A stretch of DNA of 64,000 nucleotides from Aegilops tauschii subsp. strangulata. Its lineage: Eukaryota > Streptophyta > Magnoliopsida > Poales > Poaceae. The stretch spans positions 223,028,628-223,092,627 of the forward strand of contig NC_053040.3 of NCBI RefSeq assembly GCF_002575655.3, given 5' to 3'. The position numbers and the translations under genes are program-made. The notes beneath the pieces were generated by a model. It was given only the letters and a program-made list of their open reading frames with translations, was not told where the DNA came from and made no database searches. Below, one piece after another: positions 22,845 to 35,560 of the stretch (positions within the stretch are counted from its first letter, which is position 1; each line of letters starts with the position of its first letter).

Positions 22845-23330
22845 AAGGACACACATCCTAACACTTATGCAAAATTGATGACTTTGATATGCAACACATG
22901 AAGTATCGTTTCTCTTCAATCAATGAAGACTTACCCTCTAAGTGTGAAGAAATTAATGAAGAATTTGATTCTCAAAGCCCTATGACAATTGTATGCGGTG
23001 TCTGAGATCATCATCCTTATACGGTGGCTCACGCCACCAACCATAGTTGAAAATCTTCAAAATTGAGTTTTTCGTCATTTTGCAAATTCTTCAAATTTTC
23101 AAATTCCTCAAGTTTGCAATTTCTTCAAACTTTACATCTGGTGTTCTTCACTTACTATATATATACACACACATCTGGGCTATTATGTTTCGCGTAACAG
23201 AATATTATTCTGTTACCCTACTTGAACTGACGGTTCCAGACGATTGTACTCATGATTTTCATCTCGTCGAACTGATCGTCCTCTCTAGCTCAAAAAAAAT
23301 TGCAAATTTTTTCATCGGAATGGGGCGTGT

Positions 23331-23840
23331 AATATATCATTCGAAAGCTCTTGACATCTACATTACAAATATATAGGAATTTTTTGCAAAATCATCACGG
23401 TTTAAGAGCAGTTTTGAAAAAACCATTTTTTTTTTCAAAACCGAAAATGCGAATCATATTTTGGATTTAATTTTTCAAACGGTTTGTCGGAATTAAGCAA
23501 ATAAGATGGCATTGGAAAGCTGGTGAAAATCCGCTTCTTCCATGTATCTAATTTTTTGAAATTCTATATAATTTAAAAGTAATTTGAAAAATGGTGAAAT
23601 TCTGGCCGAAACGTATTTTCACGTTTTTTTTTGCAAATGGCTTCTCGGATTGACGCAAATGATACATCATTGGAAAGCTCTGGAAAATGTGCAACTTTTT
23701 TTTATAGAAATGTTTTCTAATTTCTTACGGTTTAAACTCGAATCCAAATATGGTCAAATTTGATTTCGAACGTGATTTTTTAAGTTTGTTTAAATGGGGC
23801 AAATAATATATCATTGGAAAGATATCGGAAATGCAAAACT
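23331..23840. repeat. Four diverged tandem repeats of about 145-170 bp
   Basis: Units share a core of TATCATTGGAAAGCTC or near variants at about 23333, 23505, 23664 and 23809. Each is preceded by an AAACGG...TTTGTCGGAATT-like stretch and followed by AT-rich sequence. They lie near the left boundary of the 5.6-kb candidate element. Confidence 0.6.
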
Positions 23841-26800
23841 TAGTCATGTTGAATATTTTCTCAAATTCACAACCGTTGAAGAGTAATTTTGAATACGGTG
23901 AGACCCATCGTGTTGTTTTTCGGGTCAAAAAACAGAGTACTCATACTGATCTATTTGTGTGTTTGTACTGGGGTATTTTTCACAGTAGTTTTGAATGATT
24001 CCAAAAAAAAAGTACTTGAACGGATATCTGTACGGTTTTGTACTGAGCGTGTTTTCACATACTAGGCTTTACTCTGTATTTCTGGTCTAATTTTCCTTGT
24101 AACTTCTCAATGGTATCATCATGCACGAACTTGGATAGTTTATATTGTTGAACTGAATGATATTTTTAATAAAACGAAAATGTTTTGTGTTTTCTTTTGA
24201 ACTCAACATTGTTTTGCGACGATATTCTAGACTTCTCTCATTTTACCACTTGAACTTTTACCATTTTCAATTTCCATGGTGTTTTTTTTGGTCTTTTTTT
24301 CCAAACTTATCTGGGACGTCGTGTTATACTTTTTTCTGTACTTATATGCTAGTAATAATAGAACATTTCCCATGCAACTTTTGTCCATTCGTGAACATCA
24401 ACCAAAATAGGCAGGAGGGAGCACTATTGAACTGATCATTGTTTTCGACCGAACTATTGTGTTCTCTTCTTTTCCAAGAACTGATCATGTAATACATATT
24501 GAACGGCCACATGTGTGATATAATGAACTGTAGGGCCTTAAAAGTGTAATGACAGTACATCTATAAAGCTCCATCAGATCACATGAAGCCTCTGCCAAAT
24601 GAAATATACAAAATACTGACAACACTTCACACTTTTGCACGAAGGGCATACTTCCGAACATGCTCGACGACACCCATTGAAATTGCGCAATTCACGGGTG
24701 GGAGCAAGCAACAACTTGAGGTATGGAAATTGCAAAGCTCGTAAAGTAAAACATGGCATCTTGTTTTGTTCCAGAAAAACAATAGGAGCGCATCCGCATA
24801 GTTATTCACCTCCATATCAATAATACTTGGCCACCAAAAACCCGACAAATGTTTTTTTCTTGAAAACACACAACACATTTTTGGAATGCATCAGTACAAG
24901 CTGACATTTTCACTTTTCAGAAAGCAATCAAACTTGCTAATTAGTACTCATGTACTTACTAGGACCGCACATATCCTAATACTAGTACTCATGTACTTAC
25001 TGCGGCCTGCACTCAGCTCCTTGAGCGACCGGCCACAAAACAAGAAGTTGTACTGTTGAGCAGGAGGTCCTCGACCTCGTGACTCCTCCAGCAGGCTCCA
25101 CTGTTTTGCACTGAAGCATAAGCCATGCCGTTGGAGTGGGACGCGTCGACGCAGCGACAACTTTAGAAACTGGTTCTATAGAAAAGATTTTTCATTAAGT
25201 GGCCACAACTTTCAGTGCAATAGTTCAAACATTTTAGTGCAAAAACCTACGTGCCAAAGATGTGCGTGTAGCTGGCAGTGATGCTGGTGTTTCCTTGTGG
25301 CGACGATGTGGACGGCAATGACTTGTGCATCTCCCTATCACCCATGAAGTAATACAAAGAACAACTATAAGAAGTAACCATTAGAAGTTCACTGATCCTC
25401 ATTATCCTATCAAACTTGGACTGAAACAGTACTACTGAAAGAACCATTGGAAAATGGAATTTACCTACAGTCTCGACAGCGAGCCTCTCAAGATCATGAT
25501 CTGCAAGGAAAAAGATGGAGCAAAATAGGTAAAAAAATTATACAAATCAGATGAACTATCACATGCAATAGATTATTTTCTTTCTTTCAGGAATTAGAAC
25601 AAATACCCATGGAGCACAAAATGGAAGCCATCCACAAGTAGATGCAAAAAATGTTTGCCAAACTAGCAAGATGTAGCCTAAACCAACAGAATGGTCTTGA
25701 AATGTAATGCAGCAACCATTTTTTGGATCCATTTGAACTAAAAGGGAGCTCCTTTTTTCACCTACAAGATGAATTGAAAAATCACACAACGTTGATCTGA
25801 AGAACCACCATATGTCGAACTGAACATACACAAGAAAAGGACCGGCAGCAGATGTCAATATATAAATTCATGTTTTTTTGTAGGTTTTTGGGAATGAGAA
25901 TTCATGTTTTATAACTACATTAAAGTTCTAAATATGTGTACTGCTCCATCAGAAATGTTATTACTGCATATGTCCAAACTATTTAGCTTCTATTTGACAA
26001 CAAAGAAACATAAAAAGGATGATTTAAGTTCTTTTTAGGCATATAAACATATAGCTTGAGAGCAACAGGAATAGTACAAGTTCTCCAATGCAAACTGAAC
26101 AAGGTTTACCAAGCATAAGAACAAAAAGGTAGAGTGCACCCAATTCGTTCGGGCCTCTTTTCTAAACTTTGTGCATGCTAGATTTAACAAACGAGGATCC
26201 AATGATCAGAATATAAATTTAATCACACCAATTGGTAGAGAGAGACGTAACAACACAAGCACACTCAATCTTTGAGAAGACAGAGAGAGTTGTAGTTACG
26301 GCTGTGGGTGTTCCATCCCCATGATAACTCAATTTTGCTTCGTCTGGTTTTTCATTCCCGTGTACCAGAAGCTGACCTTCAGGAGGTGGCAAAGAAGAAC
26401 GGCCGACGACCAACAGTGACCAATGGCCATAGCCACTCATAGCGTGACGGCCGACGAAGACGGCAGTGTGCAACAACTTCCCTGTCCTGGCTCATTGCGG
26501 GACATGCACTGGACCAACAAGAAAAAGGATCTGAAGTGATATAGGGAACAGACTCAAGATGACTGAAAATTTTGTCACAGCATAATTGAAAATCAACATC
26601 TAGCGTCTTATACAACAGAGATCTGCCCTACTAATAAACATATGCAAGTCTGATACATACGAAATTTGTTGAAGATGATTACCAGAACAAGATGGATGTT
26701 ATTTTCATGTTTGAATTTCTACTAATTGGACTTGTGACCAAGAAGTAGATGGATTGAAAAGCAGGAACTATTACAAATTTTCTATACAATGAACTACCAT

Positions 26801-28329
26801 AAAATATAAAACTAAATTATTTTTTTAACACGCACACTGCACTGACTCAGCTTTCCTTTTATGAACTGATGATAAAATACATACTAGGCTGCTACATGGG
26901 GGCTATCAATGACGTGAATCACGCCGAGTTGGACTGCGGAGCTGGACGTCCTCGACCCCCGTGGTTCCTCAGGTCGCATTGTTTCACCAGTGAAGCAGAG
27001 GTGATGGAGTTGGAGCGGGGCACGCCCACAACAGCGAGACTGAACGACCGGGGATTGTGCCGCTGAACTTCCTGCACGCGGCTAATGAACAAATAACCAT
27101 AATATGTGAACAGCTCACGTAATATGTATTGTACCACTGTTTTTTCCGTTCTCATGAACAAATAACCATAGACTGACGAGATAATGTATCACTGGACAGT
27201 AGGCATTTTCTTCTCAAAACCACTTTTGTTTTCTTTTTCTTTTTCTTCACTTTTGCTCTACTTTTCTTTTTTTTCTTTGCTTTATGAAGTACCCCATAAG
27301 TTGAACTTTAGATTTTACCCATCTCCACATCTACTGAAACTAAGGGATCTCCTTTTGAACCATGTACGATGAACTGAAAAGGCATATACAAGGTGAACTG
27401 AAAAACCATATACAAGGTGAACCGGAAAAGCTTCTGAGGAAAAAAATGAACCAACGTTTTGTTGTTTTTCTAGTTACTAAACTACTTATTGCCATAACAA
27501 CGGCTGAACTGCTGCTGCATATGTATATAGGAAGGTTACTGGTACCAAAAAATTAGGACAGTAAACAACATTATAAATTGAATTCCTGAATGTTCAGTAC
27601 AAGTGGTACTAGATGATGATGGCTGATGACTATGTCTATAGAACTGAAGCAAGGAATAGATGAACTAATGAACTATAATACATAGGGAAAACAGTACTAT
27701 CATATGTTCAGAATCCCATGATAACCTCATTTTCGACAACACATGCACAATCGGATAGCAAAGTAAAATTGCATTAATATTTCAAGCAGCATGCAAGAGA
27801 GAACACTAACCATCCAGGGCTTGGTTGAGTGAACTGAAGTCCATAAAATTTTTGGACGTTTTGTTTGGAGATGGTTGCACGAGAACAATGGTGTGGGGTG
27901 TGCCTTCCTGCCAGAAAACAAAACAGATAAATATGCATACGGAAAAGCAGCATTTCCTCAATGAGCTACGATGGAGGCATCGCCGCTGGCAATACTTGGC
28001 GCATAGGAGAACCTGCACTGATGGATTTGTCGAGAGAAAGGACTGAGGGCGGCACGTTCCCATGGCTTTTTTTCTTCTGGAGTAGTCGCTCTCGGTGAGT
28101 GAAAATGCACAGGGAGCAAGACCAACCATTAACATGATTAGTTAAGATCCTCAATCTGAATGACCTTACCTATTCTTTGGTTAGCACCTAAAGTACAAAT
28201 CACACACGAAAAATGCTATAAGTATTGTAAGCTATAGCAATTAGCAAGCAAGAAGGCAGCTACAAATGCACATGAACACAACAAAACTAGTAGTCCACTG
28301 CACTGAGACATTTTAGCAAATACATGCTG

Positions 28330-28760
28330 TGCACTCAGGACACACATGGGAGCTGGAGGCGCGGCACAACCAGCGTGAGCACAGCAGCGGCGAACGGCCT
28401 AAGGCACCAGGGTTGGACTGTGAGCGCGGCGGAACGAGCCCCCGCCACCTGCAGCTGGTGGGGGAGTGAGATGTAGCGGGAGAAGCCGACGTTTCCCAGG
28501 GGTAGGGGATCGAAGGGCTGGGCCGTAGGCGATGGGGTTTGGCGGCACATGGGCCAGCGGGGTGGGGCAAGGTGCGGGGCCGGCGGGGTGTGGCAGCGCG
28601 CGTTGCCGGCGGGGTGGGGCGGCGCGCGTGGCCGGCGGGATGGGCGATGGCGCAGTGAGGAGTAGGGGGGCAGGGTGGCAGCGTGGTAGGGCGGCGCCAG
28701 GGGCCGGCTAGGTGAAGAAGGCGGGGTTCCTTTTGGATCGGTACCTATAGGGCGCGGGAG
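28330..28760. repeat. GC-rich right flank with short tandem units
   Basis: A GC-rich block contains units close to GCCGGCGGGGTGGGGC repeated about four times between 28570 and 28650. It ends at the GTAACAGAAT motif. Frames across it (for example 28313-28570, minus) follow base composition and show no domain. Confidence 0.5.
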
Positions 28761-28801
28761 TAACAGAATATTATTCTGATATTAGTAATAAAATAGTCAT
28801 G

Positions 28802-28803
<2 letters not shown>

Positions 28804-28838
<35 letters not shown>
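28804..28838. repeat. AT dinucleotide microsatellite
   Basis: About seventeen AT repeats, followed by CATATATG. A shorter TA/CA run lies on the other side of the 5.6-kb segment at 23152-23172. Confidence 0.95.
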
Positions 28839-28844
<6 letters not shown>

Positions 28845-28849
28845 TGAGT

Positions 28850-29874
28850 TTTCAATGTCCTCAACAACATTCATTTATTGCTAATTTTTCAAGTTGGTTT
28901 TTCTCTCTAAGTAAATGTGATTGGACCCGTTCCTCCTCTATGCTAAACTCAATCCAGTTTGTTCACAAATTCTTAATATGTGTTTATTTGAAACTCGTTC
29001 AAAATTTTCACTGTATCCTTGACAGCTGAAGAATTTGCGAACGAAACATTAAAATTTTCATATCTAATTTTTAGCAGTTGCCGCTCAAACCTATCCCGCT
29101 TCCCACTATTAGATTATAATATTCACCCGCGATCCCCATGATCTCAAGTACTCAGTACAAGGGTGACACAAGTCGAAAGGATAGCAAGGGTCAGGGGTAT
29201 GAATGTCCAAATTCTTCGGGCATTCAGTTTTTCACCTCCGCTATAAATACCCCTCCGCTTTCACTGCCTTCATTTACTCCGCTCGACCTCACTTCTCCTT
29301 GCTCGAGCTCTGATCTAGCACCGCCGCTAAGCTTCATCGTCGCCGGAGAGGAAGAGCTTCACTGCCTTGACTTCCTCGCCATCATACTCGCTTCGGCCAC
29401 GAAAATCTTCACTCCGCCACTACCGTAGCTGTCTTCCTCCGCCGAGTTAGGGCGAGGGAGATCTGGACTGACGAACTTCTCCGTTCTAGCTCCAGTTTGG
29501 TGTGTTCTTCATAAAGTGGAATTAAAATATGATATTACTGCCCTATTTTGATCCTTATGATTTTCACAAAATCCTCAAAAGGTGTTTATATTCTTCAACA
29601 ATCTATCACTTAAACACCGCAAAGCTTCTTTCCCTTGATTTATTTCTCTAAGCTATGATTCTCCTCAAGATTCCTCAATTGTGTGGATTATCAAATCTGT
29701 AGAACTCTAGAACCTGAATCAAGAAAACTTAGTGAAATTCCTACGGACATCTATGGTCAAATTCCTCAACTTGATATTTTTGAAAAAATTCTGAGAACGC
29801 ATACGACCTCTTCGAATTCTTCGCACATATACTCTGTTCACAGCTACAAAATGTCTGTTGTTGAATCTCTAAGT
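28850..29874 (+). repeat. LTR-like sequence with TATA box and leader
   Basis: Non-coding sequence leads to CTATAAATACCCC at 29241, then a C-rich 5' leader-like region and a short frame ending in a stop at 29875-29877. Core-promoter layout and adjacency to the copia element suggest a retrotransposon LTR plus leader, perhaps from the same copia family, but no terminal TG...CA pair or second copy is in the window. The alternative is unrelated promoter-bearing DNA. Confidence 0.4.
29241..29249 (+). promoter_or_regulatory. TATA box in LTR-like sequence
   Basis: CTATAAATA followed by a C-rich initiator-like region. Inferred core promoter of the LTR-like sequence around it. Confidence 0.5.
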
Positions 29875-30632
29875 TGACGAGGACATCAATACCATTGTTA
29901 CACCCACAGCCCCTACTGCTATACATATTGGACCAATTGCTAGAGCTCGCGCACGCCAATTAAATTACCAGGTACTTTCGTATCTTGGTAATGATTCTAA
30001 TGTTCATGAGAATATGATGCTGCCTAAATTGGATATATTTGTTTTTCTTACAAATGAAGGGCCTAGCTTGGACAAGAAGGATGAACATTGGAGTAAGATA
30101 GAGCATGGAGATGAAGGCATGTGCAAGGGGAACAAGAACAGAGCTACAAGTGATGATTTCAGGACTTTAAAGCTACCATAACGAGTGCATGAAGCCTTGG
30201 ACAAAATATACAAATGCCACTTCATAAATTTTGTCCAAATGCTATTATAGGTGCTGCGTTACCTTATTATTGGGCCAGGCCCATGTAATTTCGAAATACT
30301 GAAGTATAGGTTGTTTTTAGAGTCCATATGTATGGGAAAACATAGTTAGGGTTGGTTTCGGACCCCTCCTCCAAGGGTTCACGAAATTCCCCCCTCTTCC
30401 TCCATATATACAGCCCTGAGGGTGTCGTTTAGACTTTGCTTTTTGTTTAGATTAAAAGTTTGCCATAGCTGCAACTTCGCGTACTTCGTTTGTGTTCGAC
30501 GACCAGACCAAGATGTTACATAACCCCACCTTGACCAATAAAGCTTTCATATTATATTCACAATATCCAAATTGCAATCTTAGTTTCTTGCTTGTTCTTC
30601 GTTTGCTTACAGGAAATAGACCTTCGTGGTCA
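29875..30632 (+). mobile_element. Ty3/gypsy 3' fragment: pol tail and LTR-like sequence
   Basis: The first 265 bp encode, with breaks, a tail containing G-P-I-x-R-A-R-A-R-Q-L-N-Y-Q, a motif known after the integrase in several grass gypsy elements. The same fragment, starting at the same point, recurs at 56343-56607. Sequence after 30180 has a TATA-like CATATATA at 30403-30410 and ends with CA at 30631-30632 directly before element 3, which fits the end of an LTR. The LTR start is not clear. Confidence 0.55.
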
Positions 30633-30633
30633 G

Positions 30634-31070
30634 TGAGGAAGTCCTGGATTAAGGGGTCCTCGGGCGTGTCCGGATACAAGACAGAAGACTTCTTCCCGTG
30701 TCCGGATGGGACTCTCCTTTGCGTGGATGGCAAGCTTGGCGTTCGGAGATGTAGATTCCTTCCTTTGTAAACCGACTTTGTACAACCCTAGGCCCCTCCG
30801 GTGTCTATATAAACCAGAGGGTTTAGTCTGTAGACGCAATCATAATCATACAGGCTAGACATCTAGGGTTTAGCCATTATGATCTCGTGGTAGATCAACT
30901 CTTGTAATCCTCATATTCATCAAGATCAATCAAGAAGGAAGTAGGGTATTACCTCCATCAAGAGGGCCCGAACCTGGGTAAACATTGTGTTCCCCGTCTC
31001 CTGTTACCTTCGACCTTAGACGCACAGTTCAGGACCCCCTACCCGAGATCCGCCGTTTTTGACACCGACA
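30634..31070 (+). repeat. 5' LTR of element 3
   Basis: The 437-bp LTR opens with TGAGGAAGTCCTGG and closes with GACACCGACA. It carries TCTATATAAACC at about 30804-30815, a good TATA box. The sequence TTGGTGTTTTCATTGAGAG directly after it is in the primer-binding-site position. The five bases before it are GTCAG. Confidence 0.9.
30804..30813 (+). promoter_or_regulatory. TATA box of element 3 LTR
   Basis: TCTATATAAA lies in the middle of the 5' LTR. The transcript would start about 30 bases downstream and run through gag. Confidence 0.7.
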
Positions 31071-31117
31071 TTGGTGTTTTCATTGAGAGTTTCGCTACAT
31101 CGTCATCAGAAGGTTCG

Positions 31118-34100
31118 ATGACTCCATCAGTCATCTACAACAATGCTGCCCTGGGGGAGGCTTTCCTCCCCGGCCAAATCTTTGTGTTCGGCGGCTTCGC
31201 ACTGCGGGCCAACTCGCTTGGCGATCTAGAGCAGATTGACAGCTACGCCGCAGGTCACCAGATTAGTTTTGGAAATCTAGACTATGTCGCTGATATCCGA
31301 GGAGACTTGATCTTCCAAGGGTTCGCGACCCCAACTTCCGCTCTGGCCTTAGATCCGGAGCACATCGTCGGGTCCGAAGACAGGATTACTAAGCCCGCCG
31401 GACTATCTGTGGCTGCTAAACCCAGTACGGGAGAGCCGGAGGAAGTGGTGTCTTTGGCAACCATCATGGAGCCGGACCCTACTCTGGACACTGGCTCCGA
31501 ACCCTCGGATTCAGCATTGTGTGAGCTCGGCTAAGGAGTTTCCTTCCCGCTATACTCCTCGGATTCTCTTCTCCCTGGAAAAACCTCACCTTTAAGCGAG
31601 GCTCTGGACTTGATGCGATCCCTCGTCATTACAGAGGAGCAATGTACGAACTATGCCCAGCCCGGAGGGGCTGAGAGCGGGGAATTTTACGTCCCACCCA
31701 CCACCCACTTCATAGCCACTGTTTAGGACTTAACTGACATGCTCGACTACGGCTCCGAGGACATCGACAGTATGGACGACGATGCCGGAGAGGAGCAGGC
31801 CGAAAACCCGTCGTTTACCGGACGCTGGACGACCACCGCTTCGTATGACGTGTACATGGTGGACACACCCAAAGAGGGTGATGGCGATAACGAGAACAAT
31901 CCAGTCAAGGATAAACCTCCTGAGATACAACCAAAGCGTCGACGTCAGCGGCGCAGCTCTAAATCACGCCGCGGAAAAGATAGCAATGCTGGCACAGGAG
32001 ACGACAACACTCCGGACGATGCCGAAGACAAAGAAGACCCCGTCGAGCCAACTTTCGAACAGGAAGATCGGGAAGATGGGCAAGTTAGCCCCGACGACCA
32101 GGCCATAAATGAAGACTTGGAGGACAGTAATTATCTCCCACTCTCCGAGGACGAGGCGAGCCTCGGTGACGAAGACTTTATCATACCTGAGGAACCTCTC
32201 GAGCAGGAGCGCTTTAAGCGCCGGCTAATTGCCACGACAAGGAGCCTGAGAAAGAAGCAACAACAGCTTCAAGCTGACCAAAATCTGCTCAACGATAGAT
32301 GGACTAACGTCCTGGCAGCCGAGGAATACGGCCTCGAGCGCCCCACCAAAAGTTACCCGAAGCGCAAATTGCTACCTCAATTCGATGACAAGGCCCTCGA
32401 GCCCGTACCATCAGCACATAATGCGGCTGACCGACCACCACGTGGCCGGGACAAACCGGCAACTCAAGTTGAACACCAGCCCGTACCACCTCGCCGTAAA
32501 GGCAGAGATATAACAGCTCGGGGATATACATATGACCTGCGGCAGGACCTAGACCGTAGAGCAGGTCAGACCAGATCGATCTACGGATCACGGGGGCGTG
32601 CCCCGACGCGCGACGACGGCTATCTAGCCGGACGTGACAAGCATAATCACGCCCGGGCCGAAAACCGCAGACGGACTCCATCCGAGCTACGTCGCGACTT
32701 GGCCCGATATAGAGGCACCGCACACCCCCTCTGTTTCACTGATGAAGTAATGGAGCACAAATTCCCAGAAGGGTTTAAACCCGAGAATATTGAATCATAT
32801 GATGGAACAACGGATCCCGCGGTATGGATTGAGGATTTTCTTCTCCATACTCATATGGCCCGCGGTGATGATCTTCATGCCATCAAATACCTCCCGCTAA
32901 AACTCAAAGGACCAGCTCGTCACTGGTTGAACAGCCTGCCTGAGAATTCCATCGGCAGTTGGGAGGACTTGGAAGACGCCTTCCGTGACAACTTCCAAGG
33001 TACATACGTCCGACCTCCGGATGCCGATGACTTAAGTCACATAGTTCAACAGCCCGGAGAGTCAGCAAGGAAATTATGGACTAGGTTCTTAACCAAAAAG
33101 AACCAGATCGTTGACTGTCCGGATGCCGAAGCCCTAGCGGCCATTAAGCATAGCATCTGCGATGAATGGCTCGCCCGACACCTCGGCCAGGAAAAGCCAA
33201 AGTCCATGGCAGACCTCACGGCACTCATGACCCGCTTTTGCGCGGGCGAAGATAGCTGGCTAGCCCGTAGCAATAATAATTCAAGCGAACCTGGCACCTC
33301 TAAAGCCAGAAATAGCAACGGCAAGCCCCGACGCAACAGGCACAAGCGTCGAAACAACAGTGATAATACCGATGACACGACGGTCAACACCGGATTCAGT
33401 GGCTCCAAGTCCGGCCAGCGGAAGGACCGCATACTCGATCGTCCATGTCAGATCCACGGCACCCCCGATAAACCAGCCAATCAAACCAACAGAAGTTGTT
33501 GGGTCTTCAAACAGGCCGGAAGTTAAATGCCGAGAACAAGGAGAAGGGGTCGCAGAGTGAGGACGACGACGAGGAGCCCCACCCACCGAACACAGGGGGA
33601 CAGAAGAAGCCCCCCCCAGGTTAAAATGGTGAACATGATATACGTTAACCATATCCCCAAGAGGGAGCACAAACGTGCGCTCAGGGACATCTATGCGATA
33701 GAGCCATTCGCCCCACAATTCAACTCATGGTCCTCCTGCCCGATCACCTTTGATCGCAGGGACCATCCGACCAATATCCGTCATGGCGGTTCAGCCGCAA
33801 TGGTCCTTGACCCAATCATTGATGGATTCCACCTCACGCGAGTCCTTATGGACGGCAGCAGCACCCTCAACCTGCTCTATCAGGACACAGTCCGCAAAAT
33901 GGGCATCGATCGTCAAGGATCAAGCCCCCAAAAACTACCTTTAAAGGAGTAATACCAGGCATAGAGGCCCGCTGCACGGGTTCAATCACATTGGAAGTTG
34001 TCTTCGGATCCCCGGATAACTTCCGAAGTGAAGACTTGATCTTTGACACCGTCCCCTTCCGCAGTGGCTATCACGCACTGCTCGGACGAACTGCATTTGC

Positions 34101-34323
34101 TCGATTCAATGCGGTGCCACACTATGCTTATCTCAAACTAACAGTCAATGGAAACACGGAGCGCTCCCTCCGTACCGAGGAGCACACCGCGGCCCTGGCA
34201 GCGGAAGTACAGAGCGGCCTTATCAAGCAGAACTTTAATTCAGCGGCCAAGCTCCCGGACACCATCAAACGAGTCCAGACTACTCCGCGGCATGACAGTC
34301 CAGCTCGTCAGGAGTTAGACTAG
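31118..34323 (+). pseudogene. Gag-protease of element 3
   Basis: One frame runs from ATG 31118 to 33952 with in-frame stops at 31532-31534, 31724-31726 and 33524-33526. It then shifts frame near 33930 and continues at 33991-34323. A central Retrotrans_gag domain lies at 32770-33280 (W-I-E-D-F and G-P-A-R-H-W motifs), with a charged Pro/Arg/Asp-rich N-terminal part before it. The Cys/His cluster near 33440-33505 is not a standard knuckle. The protease has D-G-S-S at 33851, matching the D-G-[GS]-S of Tat-type proteases. After 34323 no RT follows. Confidence 0.85.
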
Positions 34324-35560
34324 CAATTCGGCCTCCGTCTCAGTCCCGGCCAAATGGCGGCGTACGTACCGCGCGTACATAACTACGCACTCAAAATACC
34401 ATGGGAAGAGACGGAGGCATACCTAAATGGCGGCCCATAATACGGCTTAACCTACCCTGGGCACACATACCATCCCTTTTTCTTTTTATCCTTTCAAGGT
34501 TTCTCTTCCACAGGCCCCTCCGACGGCTTGTTCATCGGTCCTTTTGAAGGATGGATACACCAAGGCGGCAAACAACATAAGCGCGTGGGGAAATTTCTAG
34601 GCATTCTTCTTGACGATCACTCTACCTATTTTCAGGACCCGTGTGCAGTTCCCCCTTGGTCTGGGCATGTTAAATAGCCCTTTTTGCTTATTGCACTATT
34701 TGTATACATACGTCTTGACGTATTAATCAAATTATAATGGAAATAGTTTGCGGCCCAACTTATGTGGCACCAGCTTACTACCTCATTTTATATCGCTATT
34801 TTTATCAATTGCACCCGTATACTTTGTTACGCTTTAATTCGCCAGGGGCTTCATTGCGCTCCATACTACGGCAACAAAGTCCGAACACTTTTTATAGTAT
34901 AGTTAGGCACCCCGAAATTGGCATTATATGCATCGGCTCCGAATCATGTCTTTGGTCAATAGTTGGGTTGCCCGGCTCCTGTGCTTACTACCTTACGTTC
35001 CGTCCTATCGGCTAGGGTAGTAAAGGGAGAACTACTGCGATTGTGTTTCTGGTTCATCCGAGCAAACACCTCAGTAGAGAAAGCCAAAAATTGACTGTCA
35101 TGATGCGACAAGAGCTGCTCAGCTATTCGAGGTTAAAAATCTTTTGCGATTTTTTCCGCATTATGCGATGGATCGGCTTCCTCGATCAGGTGTCTACAGC
35201 ACCCTAGTCCGGACTAACAAAATACCAACTAGGGGTTGCGCCTACACTTTTTATTGTCAAACTCCTATGGATAAGTGAGGGTGATAAACCCACATAGTCT
35301 GATTGCCTGGTTCGTCGCACTAAACACCTCCTTCAAGGACCAAACCATTGGATCAAGAGTGTTTAGATTCCATCCCGAACACCCTCGTAATACCTATGTG
35401 GGGGCTGAAGCAGACGACTGGCCAACTCTCAGATTTAACAAAACGGCCGCACAGGAGGTAAACTTTTAAAACAACAAGCATTATATTACATAACGGCTTT
35501 GTTTCATAATACAGGAAGGGACAATATGAATGACTGCATTCAAAGATAATGTCTTTTGAA
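34324..35560. other. Non-coding spacer of element 3
   Basis: About 1.2 kb between the protease end and the antisense gene, where RT, RNase H and integrase would lie in an autonomous relative. I see only short AT-rich frames with no domain. The end of the antisense transcript probably lies here. Confidence 0.65.

Larger units (their letters stand above)
20595..23193 (+). mobile_element. Ty1/copia element, SIRE-like, internally deleted
   Basis: Plus-strand gag, protease, GAG-pre-integrase domain and the end of RNase H are present in copia order. Integrase core and RT are absent. The left end is cut at the CACTA end at 20594. The separate gag frame and the tail ending in L-N-I-L-x-S-L-N-V-L suggest the SIRE/Maximus branch, from memory. 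Non-coding sequence after 22845 runs into the palindromic boundary at 23194. Many stops and frameshifts show it is old. Confidence 0.8.
23194..28778. mobile_element. Candidate element of unknown class with palindromic ends
   Basis: The 19-nt GTAACAGAATATTATTCTG occurs at 23194-23212 and again at 28760-28778. Because the motif is nearly palindromic, the outer ends also read as terminal inverted repeats CAGAATATTATTCTGTTAC (one mismatch). Between them I find no transposase, RT or other domain. The segment has tandem repeats near the left end, a GC-rich right end (28330-28760) and frequent TGAACTGA-like words throughout. A target duplication is not clear. It may be a non-autonomous DNA transposon or a composite. 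It interrupts sequence between copia parts. Confidence 0.45.

Noticed and set aside
24157..24435. 92-codon Phe-rich frame in the unknown element
   Set aside because: AT-rich composition, no domain and no flanking splice sites; hydrophobicity comes from T-rich sequence.
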